A DNA stretch of 64,000 nt from Bacteroidales bacterium (GCA_016936355.1 JAFGYB010000008.1:106354-170353), one strand, 5' to 3'. Positions 42,168 to 52,899 are shown, counted from the stretch's first letter. Made by a program: numbers and translations. Notes: generated from the sequence alone by a model not told the origin.

Positions 42168-43958
42168 ATGGAACACATCAGGAACTTTTGTATCATTGCC
42201 CACATCGATCACGGCAAAAGTACGCTGGCCGATCGCTTGCTTGAATTTACCGGTACGGTGACTGAACGGGAAGCGCAGGCTCAGGTTTTAGATGATATGG
42301 ATCTGGAACGCGAACGCGGCATCACCATTAAAAGCCACGCCATCCAGATGAATTATCAGCTGGAAAATCAGAACTATGTTTTGAACCTGATCGATACTCC
42401 CGGACATGTGGACTTTTCCTACGAAGTTTCCCGTTCCATCGCTGCCTGTGAAGGCGCCCTGCTGGTGGTGGATGCCACTCAGGGAATCCAGGCTCAAACC
42501 ATTTCCAACTTGTACCAGGCCATCGAACACGATCTGGAAATCATTCCGGTATTGAATAAAGTTGACCTGGATAATGCCATGCCCGAAGACGTGAAAGATC
42601 AGATTGTGGATTTGTTGGGCTGCGATTACGAAGATATTCTGGAAGCCAGCGGTAAAACAGGCTATGGGGTTGACGAAGTGCTGGAAGCCATTGTGCACAA
42701 AGTACCGGCTCCCAAAGGGGATCCCAAAGCACCGTTGCAGGCCCTGATCTTTGACTCTGTTTTTAATCCCTTCCGGGGAATCATTGCCTATTTCAGGATT
42801 TTCAACGGAGAGATCAAGAAAGGGGATGTGGTCAAATTTGTCAATACAGGAAAGCAATACAACGCAGACGAAATCGGAGTACTGCGGTTAAAACAGGAAG
42901 CAAAGAACACACTGAGTGCCGGGAATGTCGGTTACATCATTTCGGGAATTAAGGTTTCAAAAGAAGTAAAAGTCGGTGACACCATCACGCATGTGGAACG
43001 CCCTTGTCAAACCGCCATTGCAGGTTTCGAAAACGTAAAGCCCATGGTGTTTGCCGGAATTTATCCTGTGGATGCAGATGATTACGAAGAACTGCGTGCG
43101 GCCATTGAAAAACTGCAACTGAACGACGCTTCCCTGACGTTTGAACCCGAATCGTCGCTGGCACTGGGATTTGGATTCCGCTGCGGTTTTCTCGGACTGC
43201 TGCACATGGAAATCATTCAGGAACGGCTGGATCGTGAGTTCAACATGAACGTGATCACAACCATGCCCAACGTATCGTACCGGGTAATCACCAACAAAAA
43301 AGAAAGCATCGAAGTCCACAATCCTTCCGGACTTCCCGAACAAAAATACATCGACCACATCGAAGAGCCTTTCATTAAGGCTCAGATCATCACCCAATCC
43401 GAATACATCGGCCCCATCATGAAGCTTTGCCTCGACAAACGCGGAGAGTTGAAAAATCAGGTGTACCTGACTACCGGTCGGGTAGAACTGACTATGGACA
43501 TGCCCTTGGGAGAGATTGTATTCGATTTCTATGATAAACTGAAAAGCATCTCCAAAGGATATGCTTCGTTCGATTACCATATCGACAACTACCGGCCTGC
43601 CAAACTGGTGAAACTGGATATTCTACTCAACGGAGAACCTGTTGATGCCCTGTCCACACTAATTCATCAGGACAATGCCTATAGTTTTGGAAGAAGAATT
43701 TGTGTCAAGCTTAAAGATCTGATTCCCCGTCAGCAGTTCGATATCGCTGTCCAGGCTGCCATTGGTGCGAAGATCATCGCCCGTGAAACCATCAAAGCCG
43801 TTCGAAAAGATGTTACGGCCAAATGTTATGGGGGTGACATTTCCCGAAAAAGAAAATTGCTTGAAAAACAGAAAAAAGGGAAAAAACGGATGCGGCAGAT
43901 AGGCAATGTGGAAGTACCGCAACAAGCGTTTCTGGTAGTGCTGAAACTGAACGAGTAA
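42168..43958 (+). CDS. lepA: Elongation factor 4 (LepA), ribosome-associated GTPase
   Basis: 596 residues from the ATG at 42168; the upstream TTG lies in the promoter box. Translation GTPase with G1 [15 protein letters not shown]2 region [23 protein letters not shown] (G3) and NKVDL (G4). The C-terminal LepA-specific region begins after the EF-G-like domains and includes [21 protein letters not shown] and the basic [22 protein letters not shown]. Length standard. It follows the PPDK-like gene after 76 bp but has its own promoter box. Confidence 0.97.
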   Translation: MEHIRNFCIIAHIDHGKSTLADRLLEFTGTVTEREAQAQVLDDMDLERERGITIKSHAIQMNYQLENQNYVLNLIDTPGHVDFSYEVSRSIAACEGALLVVDATQGIQAQTISNLYQAIEHDLEIIPVLNKVDLDNAMPEDVKDQIVDLLGCDYEDILEASGKTGYGVDEVLEAIVHKVPAPKGDPKAPLQALIFDSVFNPFRGIIAYFRIFNGEIKKGDVVKFVNTGKQYNADEIGVLRLKQEAKNTLSAGNVGYIISGIKVSKEVKVGDTITHVERPCQTAIAGFENVKPMVFAGIYPVDADDYEELRAAIEKLQLNDASLTFEPESSLALGFGFRCGFLGLLHMEIIQERLDREFNMNVITTMPNVSYRVITNKKESIEVHNPSGLPEQKYIDHIEEPFIKAQIITQSEYIGPIMKLCLDKRGELKNQVYLTTGRVELTMDMPLGEIVFDFYDKLKSISKGYASFDYHIDNYRPAKLVKLDILLNGEPVDALSTLIHQDNAYSFGRRICVKLKDLIPRQQFDIAVQAAIGAKIIARETIKAVRKDVTAKCYGGDISRKRKLLEKQKKGKKRMRQIGNVEVPQQAFLVVLKLNE

Positions 43959-44053
43959 TTTTTGTACTCAATAATTTTCTGACTTTTTTGTTTTCTTCTG
44001 TAACTATAAAGCGTCCGCTGCGTTATATTTACAAATGAGTAACATTTCGCTTC

Positions 44054-44536
44054 ATGACCATTGGGGAATATAACCGTTGTGTGGATGATTATTCGGACGG
44101 TCTGTACCGGTTTTTGCTAAAAAACCTGAAAGACGAGGAAGTAGCTAAGGACCTGGTTCAGGAATCCTTTTTGCGCTTGTGGACGCGAAGAAAAGACATT
44201 GATCCCCAAAAAAGCAAATCTTATTTATTCACCGTTGGGTACCACGCTTCCATTGACCACATCAGAAAATTCAGCCGGATGGAAGTTTTTACCGAGAAAC
44301 ATGAAAGTAAAGCGGTTCAGATCAGTTATTCAGATGCAGGCGAAGTGCTGGAAAAAGCAGTGGAATTGCTGCCCGAAGATCAGAAAGCGGTATTGATGCT
44401 TCGGGATTACGAAGGATATTCTTACAAGGAAATTGGGGACATCACCGGTTTGACCGAAAGTCAGGTGAAAGTATATATTTTCAGGGCCCGCTTGTTCCTG
44501 AAAAAATACATTGTGGATCCCGATTATGTGCTATAG
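44054..44536 (+). CDS. ECF-type RNA polymerase sigma factor
   Basis: 160 residues with sigma region 2 (DYSDGLYRFLLKNLKDEEVAKDLVQESFLRLW) and region 4 (LEKAVELLPEDQKAVLMLRDYEGYSYKEIGDITGLTESQVKVYIFRAR). No region 3, as in ECF sigma factors of the Bacteroidota SigE-like type. One base separates its stop from the following membrane protein's start, so they form a sigma/anti-sigma pair. No SusCD/TonB genes are adjacent, so it is unlikely to be a polysaccharide-locus regulator. The signal is unknown. Confidence 0.92.
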   Translation: MTIGEYNRCVDDYSDGLYRFLLKNLKDEEVAKDLVQESFLRLWTRRKDIDPQKSKSYLFTVGYHASIDHIRKFSRMEVFTEKHESKAVQISYSDAGEVLEKAVELLPEDQKAVLMLRDYEGYSYKEIGDITGLTESQVKVYIFRARLFLKKYIVDPDYVL

Positions 44537-44537
44537 G

Positions 44538-45506
44538 ATGAACATAACAACAGAAAATTACGGCCTTTATGTCATCGATTATTTCGATGGAAACCTCTCT
44601 GAGAAAGAGCAGGCTTTGCTGTTGCATTTTCTGGAGGAACATCCCGAACTGAAAGAAAAGGTCGATCAACTGACGCAAGCTCATTTACAGGCTCCTGCCA
44701 TTAGTTATCCCGACAAGGAAAAGCTGAAAAAGCCCGAAATTAGTAGCATAGCCGGAATCAATGAAGACAACTATGAAGAATTCCTGTTGCTTTCGCTGGA
44801 TTGTGAATTGTCAGCGGAAGAAGAAAACAGCTTAAAACTGTTTCTGGAAAGGAATCCTCAGCTGAAAACCGAGCGGGAAGCCTTTTCAAAAACCAAACTG
44901 ATTCCGGATACTTCCATAGCATTCACTTCCAAAGCACAGTTGAAGAAAAGGGTCACACTCACTCCTACCCTGTGGATCAGTTCCATCGCTGCCGCTTTTA
45001 TCCTCCTGTTGGGATGGAGTTTGTTTTTCAAAAAGGGGAATCCCATTAAATACAAACGACCAAACGTTGTGGCTTTTGTGCTGCAGCCTCAGTCGATGAT
45101 GTGGCAAAACAAGATACCAGAACCAAGTTTGTTGCCTGCTCCGCGGGTGAAAAAATACCGTAGCCTCCATCAGACACCGGCTTATGTACGAAATCCTGTA
45201 TTGATTGCTCAGCTTCCACAACGATCTGTGCAGAAGCAATTAATTTCACAGGCAAGTCCCAATATTATTCCTGTAAACGTACTGTCCCCTCCGATCGATC
45301 GGGGGATTATGGCTTCCCGAAAACCGGAAAAGAAAAAAGGTCACTTTTTACTGGCACTTCTTGAAGGAGGTGTGAAAGCCGTCAATTTGGTTACCAACAA
45401 AGAGGTGCTACTCGTGAAAACATACAACCAGCAGGGACAACTGGTACATTATCAGATCCTCAGCGATAATTTCAATTTTGACAGGCAGTTTAAGAACAAA
45501 AAATAA
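44538..45506 (+). CDS. Putative anti-sigma factor, single-pass membrane protein
   Basis: 322 residues from the ATG at 44538. The cytoplasmic part (1-145) holds two similar helical repeats, DYFDGNLSEKEQALLLHFLE and LDCELSAEEENSLKLFLERN, of the kind that open anti-sigma factors but without the zinc-binding HxxxCxxC. One membrane helix follows (about 148-166, SSIAAAFILLLGWSLFF) and then a proline- and basic-rich periplasmic tail. Coupled to the ECF sigma gene, it should hold that sigma factor at the membrane. Confidence 0.8.
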   Translation: MNITTENYGLYVIDYFDGNLSEKEQALLLHFLEEHPELKEKVDQLTQAHLQAPAISYPDKEKLKKPEISSIAGINEDNYEEFLLLSLDCELSAEEENSLKLFLERNPQLKTEREAFSKTKLIPDTSIAFTSKAQLKKRVTLTPTLWISSIAAAFILLLGWSLFFKKGNPIKYKRPNVVAFVLQPQSMMWQNKIPEPSLLPAPRVKKYRSLHQTPAYVRNPVLIAQLPQRSVQKQLISQASPNIIPVNVLSPPIDRGIMASRKPEKKKGHFLLALLEGGVKAVNLVTNKEVLLVKTYNQQGQLVHYQILSDNFNFDRQFKNKK

Positions 45507-45520
45507 ACCTTTTCAAACAA

Positions 45521-45550
45521 AAAAACCGGACTCAAAAGCCCGGTTTTTTA
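45521..45550. terminator. Bidirectional terminator between anti-sigma and Fe-S oxidoreductase genes
   Basis: Stem AAAAACCGG/CCGGTTTTT (45521-45529 with 45540-45548), with an A run to the left and a T run to the right. Serves both convergent genes. Confidence 0.85.
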
Positions 45551-45566
45551 TTTTTCCAAGAGAAGT

Positions 45567-47642
45567 TTACAATCCCAAGCTGATCGAAACCAGTTCGGCA
45601 ATATCATAGTTTTTCACTTCTTCTTCCTTGTTTTTATACTTAATACCATCTGTCATCATGGTCATACAGAACGGGCAGGCGGTACAGATGATACTGGCTC
45701 CCGTTTCCAAAGCCTGTTCAGTGCGTTCGATGAAGACTTCCTTTTCGCCTTTTTCGGCCTCTTTGAACATTTGTCCGCCACCAGCACCACAACACATGGC
45801 AAAACTGCGGTTCTTTTCCATTTCAACCTTTACCGAAGGGATGGCTTTCAGAATAGTCCGGGGGGCATCGTATTCACCGTTGCCGCGACCCAGATAACAG
45901 GGATCGTGGTAAGTGATCTTTTTCCCGGCAAATTTATCACTGTCAAGGCTTAGTTTTCCTTCAGCAATGGCATCCTGCAAAAACTGAGTATGATGTTTGA
46001 CTTCATAATTTCCCCCCAGATCGCCGTATTCATTTTTCAGGGTATTGAAATCATGCGGGTCACAGGTAATTATCTTTTTCACCTCATAACCATTCAGTAT
46101 TTCAATATTGGTGAGTGCCTGCATCTGGAATAACATTTCATTTCCCGTACGACGGGCCACATCCCCACTGTCGCTTTCCTCGGTTCCCAGCACTGCATAA
46201 TCCACTTTTAAGTGATTGAGAATCTTCACAAATTCACGCATCACTTTTTTATAGCGATCGTCAATGGCGCCGGCAGATCCCACCCACACTAAATATTCAG
46301 GCTTTTCATTGTTGGCAAATTTATTGGCCATCAGGGGTACCTCCAGTCCTTCGGCCCACAACATACGGTCCTGTTGCGAATATTGCCAGGGTGCCCCGTT
46401 GTTTTCAATGTTAGCGAACATCGTGTTCAGTTCGGCCGGAGCTTTCGATTGCTCCATTACGAGATAACGGCGGGCTTCCAGAATAATGGATGGCTGGTTG
46501 ATGTTAATCGGACATTCCTGGGCACAGGCATTACACATGGTACACGCCCACAATTCTTCCTCGGTAAGATAATCCATCACCAGATGTTTTCCATCGTCGA
46601 AGCCCTTACCCTCTTTCACCAGTCCGGGACCTTTTTCTTTCATACGTGCCCGGGTATCCATCATCACCTTACGAGGCGATAGGAGCTTTCCGGTAATGTT
46701 GGCAGGACAAACCGAAGTACAGCGCCCACATTCGGTGCAGGCCAGAGAATTGAAATAATTGACCCAATTCAGGTCTTCCACGTCCAACGCACCAAATCGC
46801 TCGGGAGCGCCTTCAGCCGGAGCTTCCTCAAAAGTGGCATTGGGATCCAGCATCAGTTTTACTTCTTTGGTGATGCTCTCCATGTTCTCCACATACCCCA
46901 GAGGGTCAACCTTACTTACAAACACATTGGGAACCGACATAAAGACATGGAAGTGTTTGGAATAAGGAAGAATATTAGCAAAGATAAAAATGAGCAAAAT
47001 ATGAGTCCACCAGTTAACCTGATAAAGCGTCCAGGCTTCGTTGGCAGTCATATGTGGAAACCAGCTCATCAGATAATGACTTACCGGATAAGCCCCCTCA
47101 ACCACAGCACCGGTCAAAGCGGCCCATTTCAGATAAAAGGTGTTCATTCCCAACAGGGAAACCATCAATACAAAGATGATGGTCAGTGCCAGCACGGCAT
47201 CGTATTCAGATACCGGTTTCATCTCCACACCGGAAAAACGTTTGACATGCAGAATAAGTCTCCGGGTTAAAAAGATGATCATGGCCACCAGTATAATCAG
47301 GGCGAAGACATCCCCGAAGGCCATCAGAAAGGTATAGACCCCTCCCAGAACACTAAAGACTTTCTCGGTACGAAAAAGACCGTCAACCACCATTTCAATA
47401 CTCCCGAATAAAATAATCATAAACCCCCAGAAAACCAGGGCATGAACCAACCCGATCAGAGGACGTCGAAAAATCTTAACCTGAAATCCGGCGACATCCA
47501 GTGTTTTCCAGAGTCTTTTGCCGATGCTGCCCAATGATTTTTTCCTGGTAAATTTGAAATACTTAAAGTAACGCTGAATGCTGTAAGCAAAAATGCCCAG
47601 TGTGATCAGCAGAGCGATTGAAAAGACGATTTGCTTTATCAT
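45567..47642 (-). CDS. Membrane-bound (Fe-S) oxidoreductase with CCG domain (EtfAB:quinone-type or HdrD-like)
   Basis: 691 residues from the ATG at 47642 (MIKQIVFS). The N-terminal ~250 residues hold about six membrane helices of the NarI/HdrE kind with conserved histidines. Two 4Fe-4S motifs follow (CTECGRCTSVCP and CTMCNACAQECP), then a CCG cysteine-rich domain (DPCYLGRGNGEYDAPR, CCGAGGGQMF, CTACPFC). Proteins with this layout pass electrons from acyl-CoA dehydrogenases via electron-transfer flavoprotein to menaquinone. Divergent from icmF-buk across a 217-bp region with a long palindrome, consistent with a joint role in short-chain acyl-CoA oxidation. Confidence 0.88.
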   Translation of the reverse strand: MIKQIVFSIALLITLGIFAYSIQRYFKYFKFTRKKSLGSIGKRLWKTLDVAGFQVKIFRRPLIGLVHALVFWGFMIILFGSIEMVVDGLFRTEKVFSVLGGVYTFLMAFGDVFALIILVAMIIFLTRRLILHVKRFSGVEMKPVSEYDAVLALTIIFVLMVSLLGMNTFYLKWAALTGAVVEGAYPVSHYLMSWFPHMTANEAWTLYQVNWWTHILLIFIFANILPYSKHFHVFMSVPNVFVSKVDPLGYVENMESITKEVKLMLDPNATFEEAPAEGAPERFGALDVEDLNWVNYFNSLACTECGRCTSVCPANITGKLLSPRKVMMDTRARMKEKGPGLVKEGKGFDDGKHLVMDYLTEEELWACTMCNACAQECPININQPSIILEARRYLVMEQSKAPAELNTMFANIENNGAPWQYSQQDRMLWAEGLEVPLMANKFANNEKPEYLVWVGSAGAIDDRYKKVMREFVKILNHLKVDYAVLGTEESDSGDVARRTGNEMLFQMQALTNIEILNGYEVKKIITCDPHDFNTLKNEYGDLGGNYEVKHHTQFLQDAIAEGKLSLDSDKFAGKKITYHDPCYLGRGNGEYDAPRTILKAIPSVKVEMEKNRSFAMCCGAGGGQMFKEAEKGEKEVFIERTEQALETGASIICTACPFCMTMMTDGIKYKNKEEEVKNYDIAELVSISLGL

Positions 47643-47706
47643 GGTGTTTTTATTTGGATTCAAAAAAATTGATGATACAATTTTAATCAAAATTTTGTTA
47701 AGAACG

Positions 47707-47740
47707 AATAAAAATATTACGCAAGCGTAATATTTTTATT
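47707..47740. promoter_or_regulatory. 34-bp near-perfect palindrome, candidate operator
   Basis: Two 16-bp arms (47707-47722 and 47725-47740) are exact reverse complements separated by AA; the core reads TTACGCAAGCGTAA. It lies in the divergent region, 65 bp before the Fe-S oxidoreductase start and about 120 bp before the icmF promoter start. The same TTACGC-NN-GCGTAA core occurs at 18207-18220. Confidence 0.75.
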
Positions 47741-47831
47741 AACAGTTCAAGTTCGGGCGCAAACCTTTTAAATAAGGTATACCGAAGCAACCTCGAAGCT
47801 ATTTAAACACCTATTAGTAACAACTTTTAAC

Positions 47832-47839
47832 TATATTTG
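47832..47839 (+). promoter_or_regulatory. -7 box for icmF-buk
   Basis: TATATTTG, exact TAnnTTTG, 20 bp before the icmF ATG. Confidence 0.6.
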
Positions 47840-47859
47840 CGCATCTTAAAAATTGCCAT

Positions 47860-50800
47860 ATGCAGGTTCCGAAAATATATCATCCTGAGAATCATATCAG
47901 AATCGTAACAGCGGCATCTCTTTTCGACGGACATGATGCAGCCATCAATGTAATGCGAAGAATAATCCAGAATACCGGTGCCGAAGTAATTCATCTGGGA
48001 CACAACCGTTCCGTTCACGAGATCGTGAACACAGCCATCCAGGAAGATGTGCAAGCCATAGCCATCACCTCCTATCAGGGGGGGCATATGGAATTTTTCA
48101 AGTATATGTATGATATGCTGCAGGAAAAGGGCTTCGGTCACATCAGGATTTTTGGCGGTGGGGGCGGTGTCATTCTGCCGGAAGAAGTAAAAGAACTTCA
48201 CGAATACGGCATTACCCGAATTTATTCGCCCGACGACGGTATGGAAATGGGACTGCAGGGCATGATCAACGATCTGATGGAGAAATCAGATTTCCCGACA
48301 GGAAAAGAGCTTCAGGTTACTTTCGACGATATCAAAAACAAAAACTTCGGGGCTATTTCCCGTTTGATCTCTGCAGCCGAAAATTACCGGGATCAGGTAA
48401 GCGAACTCATCGACCAATGTGCCGAAGTAAAAGAAAAATCACATACTCCTGTTTTGGGGATTACCGGAACCGGCGGTGCAGGAAAATCTTCTTTGGTGGA
48501 CGAAATCGTTCGCCGTTTTCTGAATGATTTCCCCGACAAAACCATTGCCATTGTTTCGGTCGACCCGTCCAAACGCAAATCGGGCGGTGCCTTGCTGGGA
48601 GACCGTATTCGTATGAATTCCATCGATCATCCCAACGTGTACATGCGTTCGCTGGCCACGCGAGAATCCAATCTTTCCATTTCCAGATATGTAAAAGATG
48701 CGGAAATCATTGTTCAAGCGGCCGGATTTGATCTGATTATTTTGGAGACTTCCGGTATCGGCCAGTCCGACACAGCTATTGTGGACCACAGCGATCTGTC
48801 CATGTATGTGATGACACCCGAATACGGCGCAGCCAGTCAGTTGGAGAAAATCGACATGTTGGATTACGCCGACATCATTGCGCTGAATAAATTCGACAAA
48901 CGAGGAGCCCAGGATGCTTTGCGCGATGTGAAAAAACAGTTCCAGCGTAACCACTTGTTGTTTGACAGTGAGGTGGACGACATGCCGGTTTACGGAACCA
49001 CGGCCTCGCAATTCAACGATCTGGGAACCAACGAGCTCTACATAGCGCTACTCCATAAGATTAAAGAAATTACAGGTGTTTCTTTTAACCCGGAAGGGCA
49101 CGAACAGGACATCACCGAAAAAATACACATCATTCCCCCGCATCGGGTACGGTACCTTTCTGAAATTTCCGACACAATACGTCAGTACAACCAGTGGGCC
49201 GAAGATCAGTCCGACATCGCGCAGCGACTCTATAGTCTGCAACAGTCCATTGATGAAATGAAGCGGGCAGGTGACAACGAAACCGAGGAACGTTTGAAAG
49301 CCGCCTATGAAAAAGTGGTGCAGGAACTGGATCCGAAAAACCTACAGATTCTGAAAACATGGGACGATAAAAAGCAGGCCTATGCTTCAGAAATCTATCA
49401 TACCCAGGTCAGAGATAAAGACATCCGGACAGAAACTCAGATCGAAACACTGTCGCACACCAAAGTACCCAAGATCAGTCTGCCCAAATTCAAAAGCTGG
49501 GGAGAGATATTAAAATGGGTGCTCACAGAAAATGTACCGGGAGAATTTCCTTATGCTGCCGGTGTTTTTTCCTTCAAACGCGAAGGCGAAGATCCCACAC
49601 GCATGTTTGCCGGAGAAGGGGGTCCTGAACGGACCAACCGCCGTTTTCACTATGTTTCAAAAGGAATGCCTGCCAAGCGGCTTTCCACTGCTTTTGACTC
49701 GGTAACGTTATACGGCGAAGACCCGGATCGCAGACCCGATATTTATGGTAAGATCGGAAACTCCGGCGTCTCCATTGCCTGCCTCGACGATGCCAAGAAA
49801 CTGTATTCCGGATTCAATCTGGCGGATGCCAAAACATCCGTTTCCATGACCATCAATGGTCCTGCCCCTACCCTCGTGGCTTACTTTATGAACGCTGCCA
49901 TCGATCAGCAATGTGAGTTGTACATCCGTGAAAACGGACTGGTGGAAGAAGTGGAACTGATCATCGAAAAGATTTACAGGGAAAAAGGTACCGAACGCCC
50001 CAGATATCAGGGAAAATTACCCGAAGGCAACGACGGACTCGGTCTGTTGTTGCTGGGGGTCACCGGCGACATGGTATTGCCTGCAGACATTTACGAACGG
50101 ATCAAAAAAGAAACCCTGAGAAAAGTCAGAGGCACAGTGCAAGCCGACATCCTGAAAGAAGACCAGGCACAGAACACCTGTATTTTCTCCACCGATTTCT
50201 CGCTGAAACTCATGGGTGACATTCAGGAATATTTTATTGAAAAGGACGTCCGCAATTTTTACAGTGTCTCCATCTCGGGCTACCACATTGCCGAAGCCGG
50301 TGCCAATCCCATTTCACAACTGGCCTTCACTTTGGCCAACGGATTCACTTACGTGGAATATTATTTGGCCCGGGGTATGGATGTAAACAAATTTGCACCC
50401 AATCTTTCCTTCTTCTTCTCCAACGGCGAAGATCCCGAATATGCCGTTATCGGACGCGTGGCAAGGCTTATCTGGGCCAAAGCCATGAAGTTGAAATACC
50501 ATGCCAACGAACGGGCTCAGAAACTGAAATACCACATTCAAACCTCAGGTCGTTCACTGCATGCCCAGGATATTGAATTCAACGACATCCGTACCACGCT
50601 GCAGGCCCTGTACGCCATTTACGACAACTGTAATTCATTACATACCAACGCTTACGACGAGGCCATCACCACGCCTACCGAAGAATCAGTACGTCGTGCC
50701 ATTGCCATTCAGCTCATCATTAATCAGGAACTGGGACTGGCCAAGAATCAGAATCCTTTGCAGGGTTCCTTCATCATTGAAGAACTCACCAAACTGGTGG

Positions 50801-51228
50801 AAGAAGCCATATTGCCCGAATTTGACCGGATAACCGAACGCGGTGGTGTGCTGGGAGCCATGGAAACCATGTACCAGCGCAGCAAAATCCAGGAAGAATC
50901 GCTGTATTACGAAACTTTGAAACACAGCGGAAAGTTACCCATTGTGGGAGTCAATACGTTCCTGACCGGAGAAACTTCGCATACCCAGATTCCCGGTGAA
51001 GTAATCCGTGCCACGAAGGAGGAAAAAGAATATCAGATCCACATGCTGGAACAACTGCACAAAACCTGGGAAAACGAAACCACCGAACAGCTGCATAAAC
51101 TGCAACAGGCCGCCATCCACAACGAGAATTTGTTTGAACAATTAATGGAAGCAGGTAAATATGCTTCCATCGGACAAATCACCAATGCATTGTTCCACGT
51201 GGGCGGACAATATCGCAGAAACATGTAG
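47860..51228 (+). CDS. icmF: Fused isobutyryl-CoA mutase (IcmF), adenosylcobalamin-dependent
   Basis: 1122 residues in the IcmF order: B12-binding domain first ([11 protein letters not shown] with the cobalt-ligand His, then [11 protein letters not shown]), a MeaB-type GTPase chaperone ([10 protein letters not shown] near residue 207), then the mutase barrel from ~540. Interconverts isobutyryl-CoA and butyryl-CoA. In the substrate pocket [11 protein letters not shown] has Phe596, matching the Phe of isobutyryl-CoA-preferring enzymes rather than the Tyr of methylmalonyl-CoA mutase. Followed after 46 bp by butyrate kinase. The chain appears complete. Confidence 0.93.
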   Translation: MQVPKIYHPENHIRIVTAASLFDGHDAAINVMRRIIQNTGAEVIHLGHNRSVHEIVNTAIQEDVQAIAITSYQGGHMEFFKYMYDMLQEKGFGHIRIFGGGGGVILPEEVKELHEYGITRIYSPDDGMEMGLQGMINDLMEKSDFPTGKELQVTFDDIKNKNFGAISRLISAAENYRDQVSELIDQCAEVKEKSHTPVLGITGTGGAGKSSLVDEIVRRFLNDFPDKTIAIVSVDPSKRKSGGALLGDRIRMNSIDHPNVYMRSLATRESNLSISRYVKDAEIIVQAAGFDLIILETSGIGQSDTAIVDHSDLSMYVMTPEYGAASQLEKIDMLDYADIIALNKFDKRGAQDALRDVKKQFQRNHLLFDSEVDDMPVYGTTASQFNDLGTNELYIALLHKIKEITGVSFNPEGHEQDITEKIHIIPPHRVRYLSEISDTIRQYNQWAEDQSDIAQRLYSLQQSIDEMKRAGDNETEERLKAAYEKVVQELDPKNLQILKTWDDKKQAYASEIYHTQVRDKDIRTETQIETLSHTKVPKISLPKFKSWGEILKWVLTENVPGEFPYAAGVFSFKREGEDPTRMFAGEGGPERTNRRFHYVSKGMPAKRLSTAFDSVTLYGEDPDRRPDIYGKIGNSGVSIACLDDAKKLYSGFNLADAKTSVSMTINGPAPTLVAYFMNAAIDQQCELYIRENGLVEEVELIIEKIYREKGTERPRYQGKLPEGNDGLGLLLLGVTGDMVLPADIYERIKKETLRKVRGTVQADILKEDQAQNTCIFSTDFSLKLMGDIQEYFIEKDVRNFYSVSISGYHIAEAGANPISQLAFTLANGFTYVEYYLARGMDVNKFAPNLSFFFSNGEDPEYAVIGRVARLIWAKAMKLKYHANERAQKLKYHIQTSGRSLHAQDIEFNDIRTTLQALYAIYDNCNSLHTNAYDEAITTPTEESVRRAIAIQLIINQELGLAKNQNPLQGSFIIEELTKLVEEAILPEFDRITERGGVLGAMETMYQRSKIQEESLYYETLKHSGKLPIVGVNTFLTGETSHTQIPGEVIRATKEEKEYQIHMLEQLHKTWENETTEQLHKLQQAAIHNENLFEQLMEAGKYASIGQITNALFHVGGQYRRNM

Positions 51229-51274
51229 CGATTTTGTTTTCATTTACTACCTTTACGGTACTAAAACTTTCGCT

Positions 51275-52351
51275 ATGATCAATAAATGCATTCTCATCAT
51301 CTATCCTGAAGTGCACGAGACCCGGATCGGCATTTACCGGAATATGGACCCGGTTTTTATGAAAACCATCCGTCACAGTGATGAAGATTTGGCACCGTTT
51401 TCTACGATCCCTGATCAAAAGGATTTTCGTAAGGAAGCCATCCTCAAAGAACTGAATCGCAACGAGCTAAACCTGGAGAACATTGCTGTTGTTATGGGCA
51501 GAAGCGGCATGGTGAAACCCGTTTCTCAAGGAGTTTATGAAATCAACGAAACCATGATCCGGGACCTGACCGTCGGGGTAATGGGGATGCACGAAACCAA
51601 CCTGGGTGGACTCATTGCTTACGATCTGGCCAAAGATTGGGGTGCCAAAGCATACATGGCAAATCCTGTGGTAGTAGATGAACTCAGCGACCTGGCTCGG
51701 GTGACTGGTCACCCCCTGTTTGAGCGAAAATCCATTTTCCATGCCCTGAACCACAAACACGTGGCTTGTAAGTATGCCAAATCGGTGCATAAAAAATATA
51801 CAGAACTGAACCTGATCATCTGCCATGTGGGCAGTGGCGGTGTGTCGGTAGGGGCTCACCATCAGGGTCGGGTGGTAGATGTGAACCAGGCATTTGACGG
51901 CGGCGGCCCCTTTTCCATCCGCAGAACGGGAACCTTACCGGTAGGACAACTGGTTCAGCTTTGCTTCAGCGGAGATTACACCGAAAAAGAAATCATGGAA
52001 ATGATTACATCCAAAGGCGGGTATTCCGCTTACCTGGGAACCGATAACGTGGAGGCCATCAACCGGATGATCGCTGACGGTGATGAAAAAGCCCGTTTTA
52101 TTTCCATGGCACTGGCCTACGCCGTTTCCAAGGAAATTGCTTCCCATTATGCAACCCTGGAAGGAAATGTGGATGCCATCATCCTTACCGGCCTGATTTT
52201 CGACAGTGAACTTTTCCTTGAAGATGTAAAAAAACGTGTAGGCGGTCTCGCTCCCATTACCCTGTATCCTTCGGTAAACGACCTGGAAGCCCTGGCCAGT
52301 TACGGACTGGGAATTTTAAAGGAAGAGGTAACCGTAAAGGAATACATTTAA
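51275..52351 (+). CDS. buk: Butyrate kinase
   Basis: 358 residues from the ATG at 51275; the longer frame extends into icmF and is rejected. Acetate/butyrate kinase (ASKHA) fold: IIYPEVHETRIGIYRN at the start, the NICHVGSG-type phosphate loop (LIICHVGSGGVSVGAHHQGRV) and the DAIILTGLIFDS adenosine site. Converts butyryl phosphate (or isobutyryl phosphate) and ADP to acid plus ATP, or the reverse. No phosphotransbutyrylase gene lies in the window. Together with IcmF it points to use of butyrate/isobutyrate, either degradation or fermentation. Confidence 0.93.
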   Translation: MINKCILIIYPEVHETRIGIYRNMDPVFMKTIRHSDEDLAPFSTIPDQKDFRKEAILKELNRNELNLENIAVVMGRSGMVKPVSQGVYEINETMIRDLTVGVMGMHETNLGGLIAYDLAKDWGAKAYMANPVVVDELSDLARVTGHPLFERKSIFHALNHKHVACKYAKSVHKKYTELNLIICHVGSGGVSVGAHHQGRVVDVNQAFDGGGPFSIRRTGTLPVGQLVQLCFSGDYTEKEIMEMITSKGGYSAYLGTDNVEAINRMIADGDEKARFISMALAYAVSKEIASHYATLEGNVDAIILTGLIFDSELFLEDVKKRVGGLAPITLYPSVNDLEALASYGLGILKEEVTVKEYI

Positions 52352-52389
52352 ACCTTCCTGTTTCCGGGTAACTATTCCAAAACACATAA

Positions 52390-52420
52390 AAAAGGCAGAA
52401 CCAAAAAAGTTCTGCCTTTT
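52390..52420. terminator. Bidirectional terminator between buk and lipoprotein gene
   Basis: Perfect 12-bp stem (52390-52401 with 52409-52420), 7-nt loop, A run left and T run right. Confidence 0.9.
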
Positions 52421-52442
52421 ATCAAATCATTTTCGATGGGTA

Positions 52443-52829
52443 TTATTTTGTGGAAGAAGTTGAAACAGAATCCTTCCCGGAAATATGATCGGTGCTGTTT
52501 TGCCCGTCATAGGTTATGGTCACACTTCCGTTAGTGGTAACGGCAGTAGCCTTAATGGATACATAGTCACCTGAGGAGGCATCAACAGATTTTGACCAGG
52601 GCAAGCTCGGATTGCTTACGGTCTGCGTCGTAGATCCCACCGTATAGGTTAATGTTGTGATGGAACCATCCCCTGTTTGCGTAGCCGTAAAATTAATGGT
52701 CATGGCGGATTGGGCTTGCTTTGATCCGGTATCCAGATTCGTAGTAGTAGAACCCGAACTTTTGGAACAGGCCATAAATCCAACCATGATAAAGGATAAA
52801 AGAATAGCTAACGCGGTAAATTTTTTCAT
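52443..52829 (-). CDS. Small secreted lipoprotein
   Basis: 128 residues. Signal peptide with lipobox (FIMVGFMAC, lipidated Cys about residue 21) followed by a Ser/Thr/Gly-rich beta-strand-like domain (TINFTATQTGDGSITTLTYTV). No family recognised. The Ser-rich tether and two short repeats (TLTYTVGSTTQTV, SVTITYDGQ) suggest an outer-membrane-anchored surface protein. An exact promoter box with a stem-loop at the predicted 5' end of the mRNA precedes it. Confidence 0.75.
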   Translation of the reverse strand: MKKFTALAILLSFIMVGFMACSKSSGSTTTNLDTGSKQAQSAMTINFTATQTGDGSITTLTYTVGSTTQTVSNPSLPWSKSVDASSGDYVSIKATAVTTNGSVTITYDGQNSTDHISGKDSVSTSSTK

Positions 52830-52857
52830 AATGATAAGGTTAAAAGGTTAATAATTA

Positions 52858-52886
52858 CCAACGCAATGAATAATTTCATTCGTTGG
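52858..52886 (-). promoter_or_regulatory. 5'-terminal stem-loop of the lipoprotein mRNA
   Basis: 12-bp stem with a single bulge (arms 52858-52870 and 52875-52886, loop TAAT). Its first base coincides, within a few nt, with the transcript start predicted from the -7 box at 52892-52899. Such 5' hairpins can stabilise an mRNA. Confidence 0.5.
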
Positions 52887-52891
52887 CAGAA

Positions 52892-52899
52892 CAAAGGTA
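52892..52899 (-). promoter_or_regulatory. -7 box for the lipoprotein gene
   Basis: TACCTTTG on the minus strand, exact TAnnTTTG. Confidence 0.55.
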
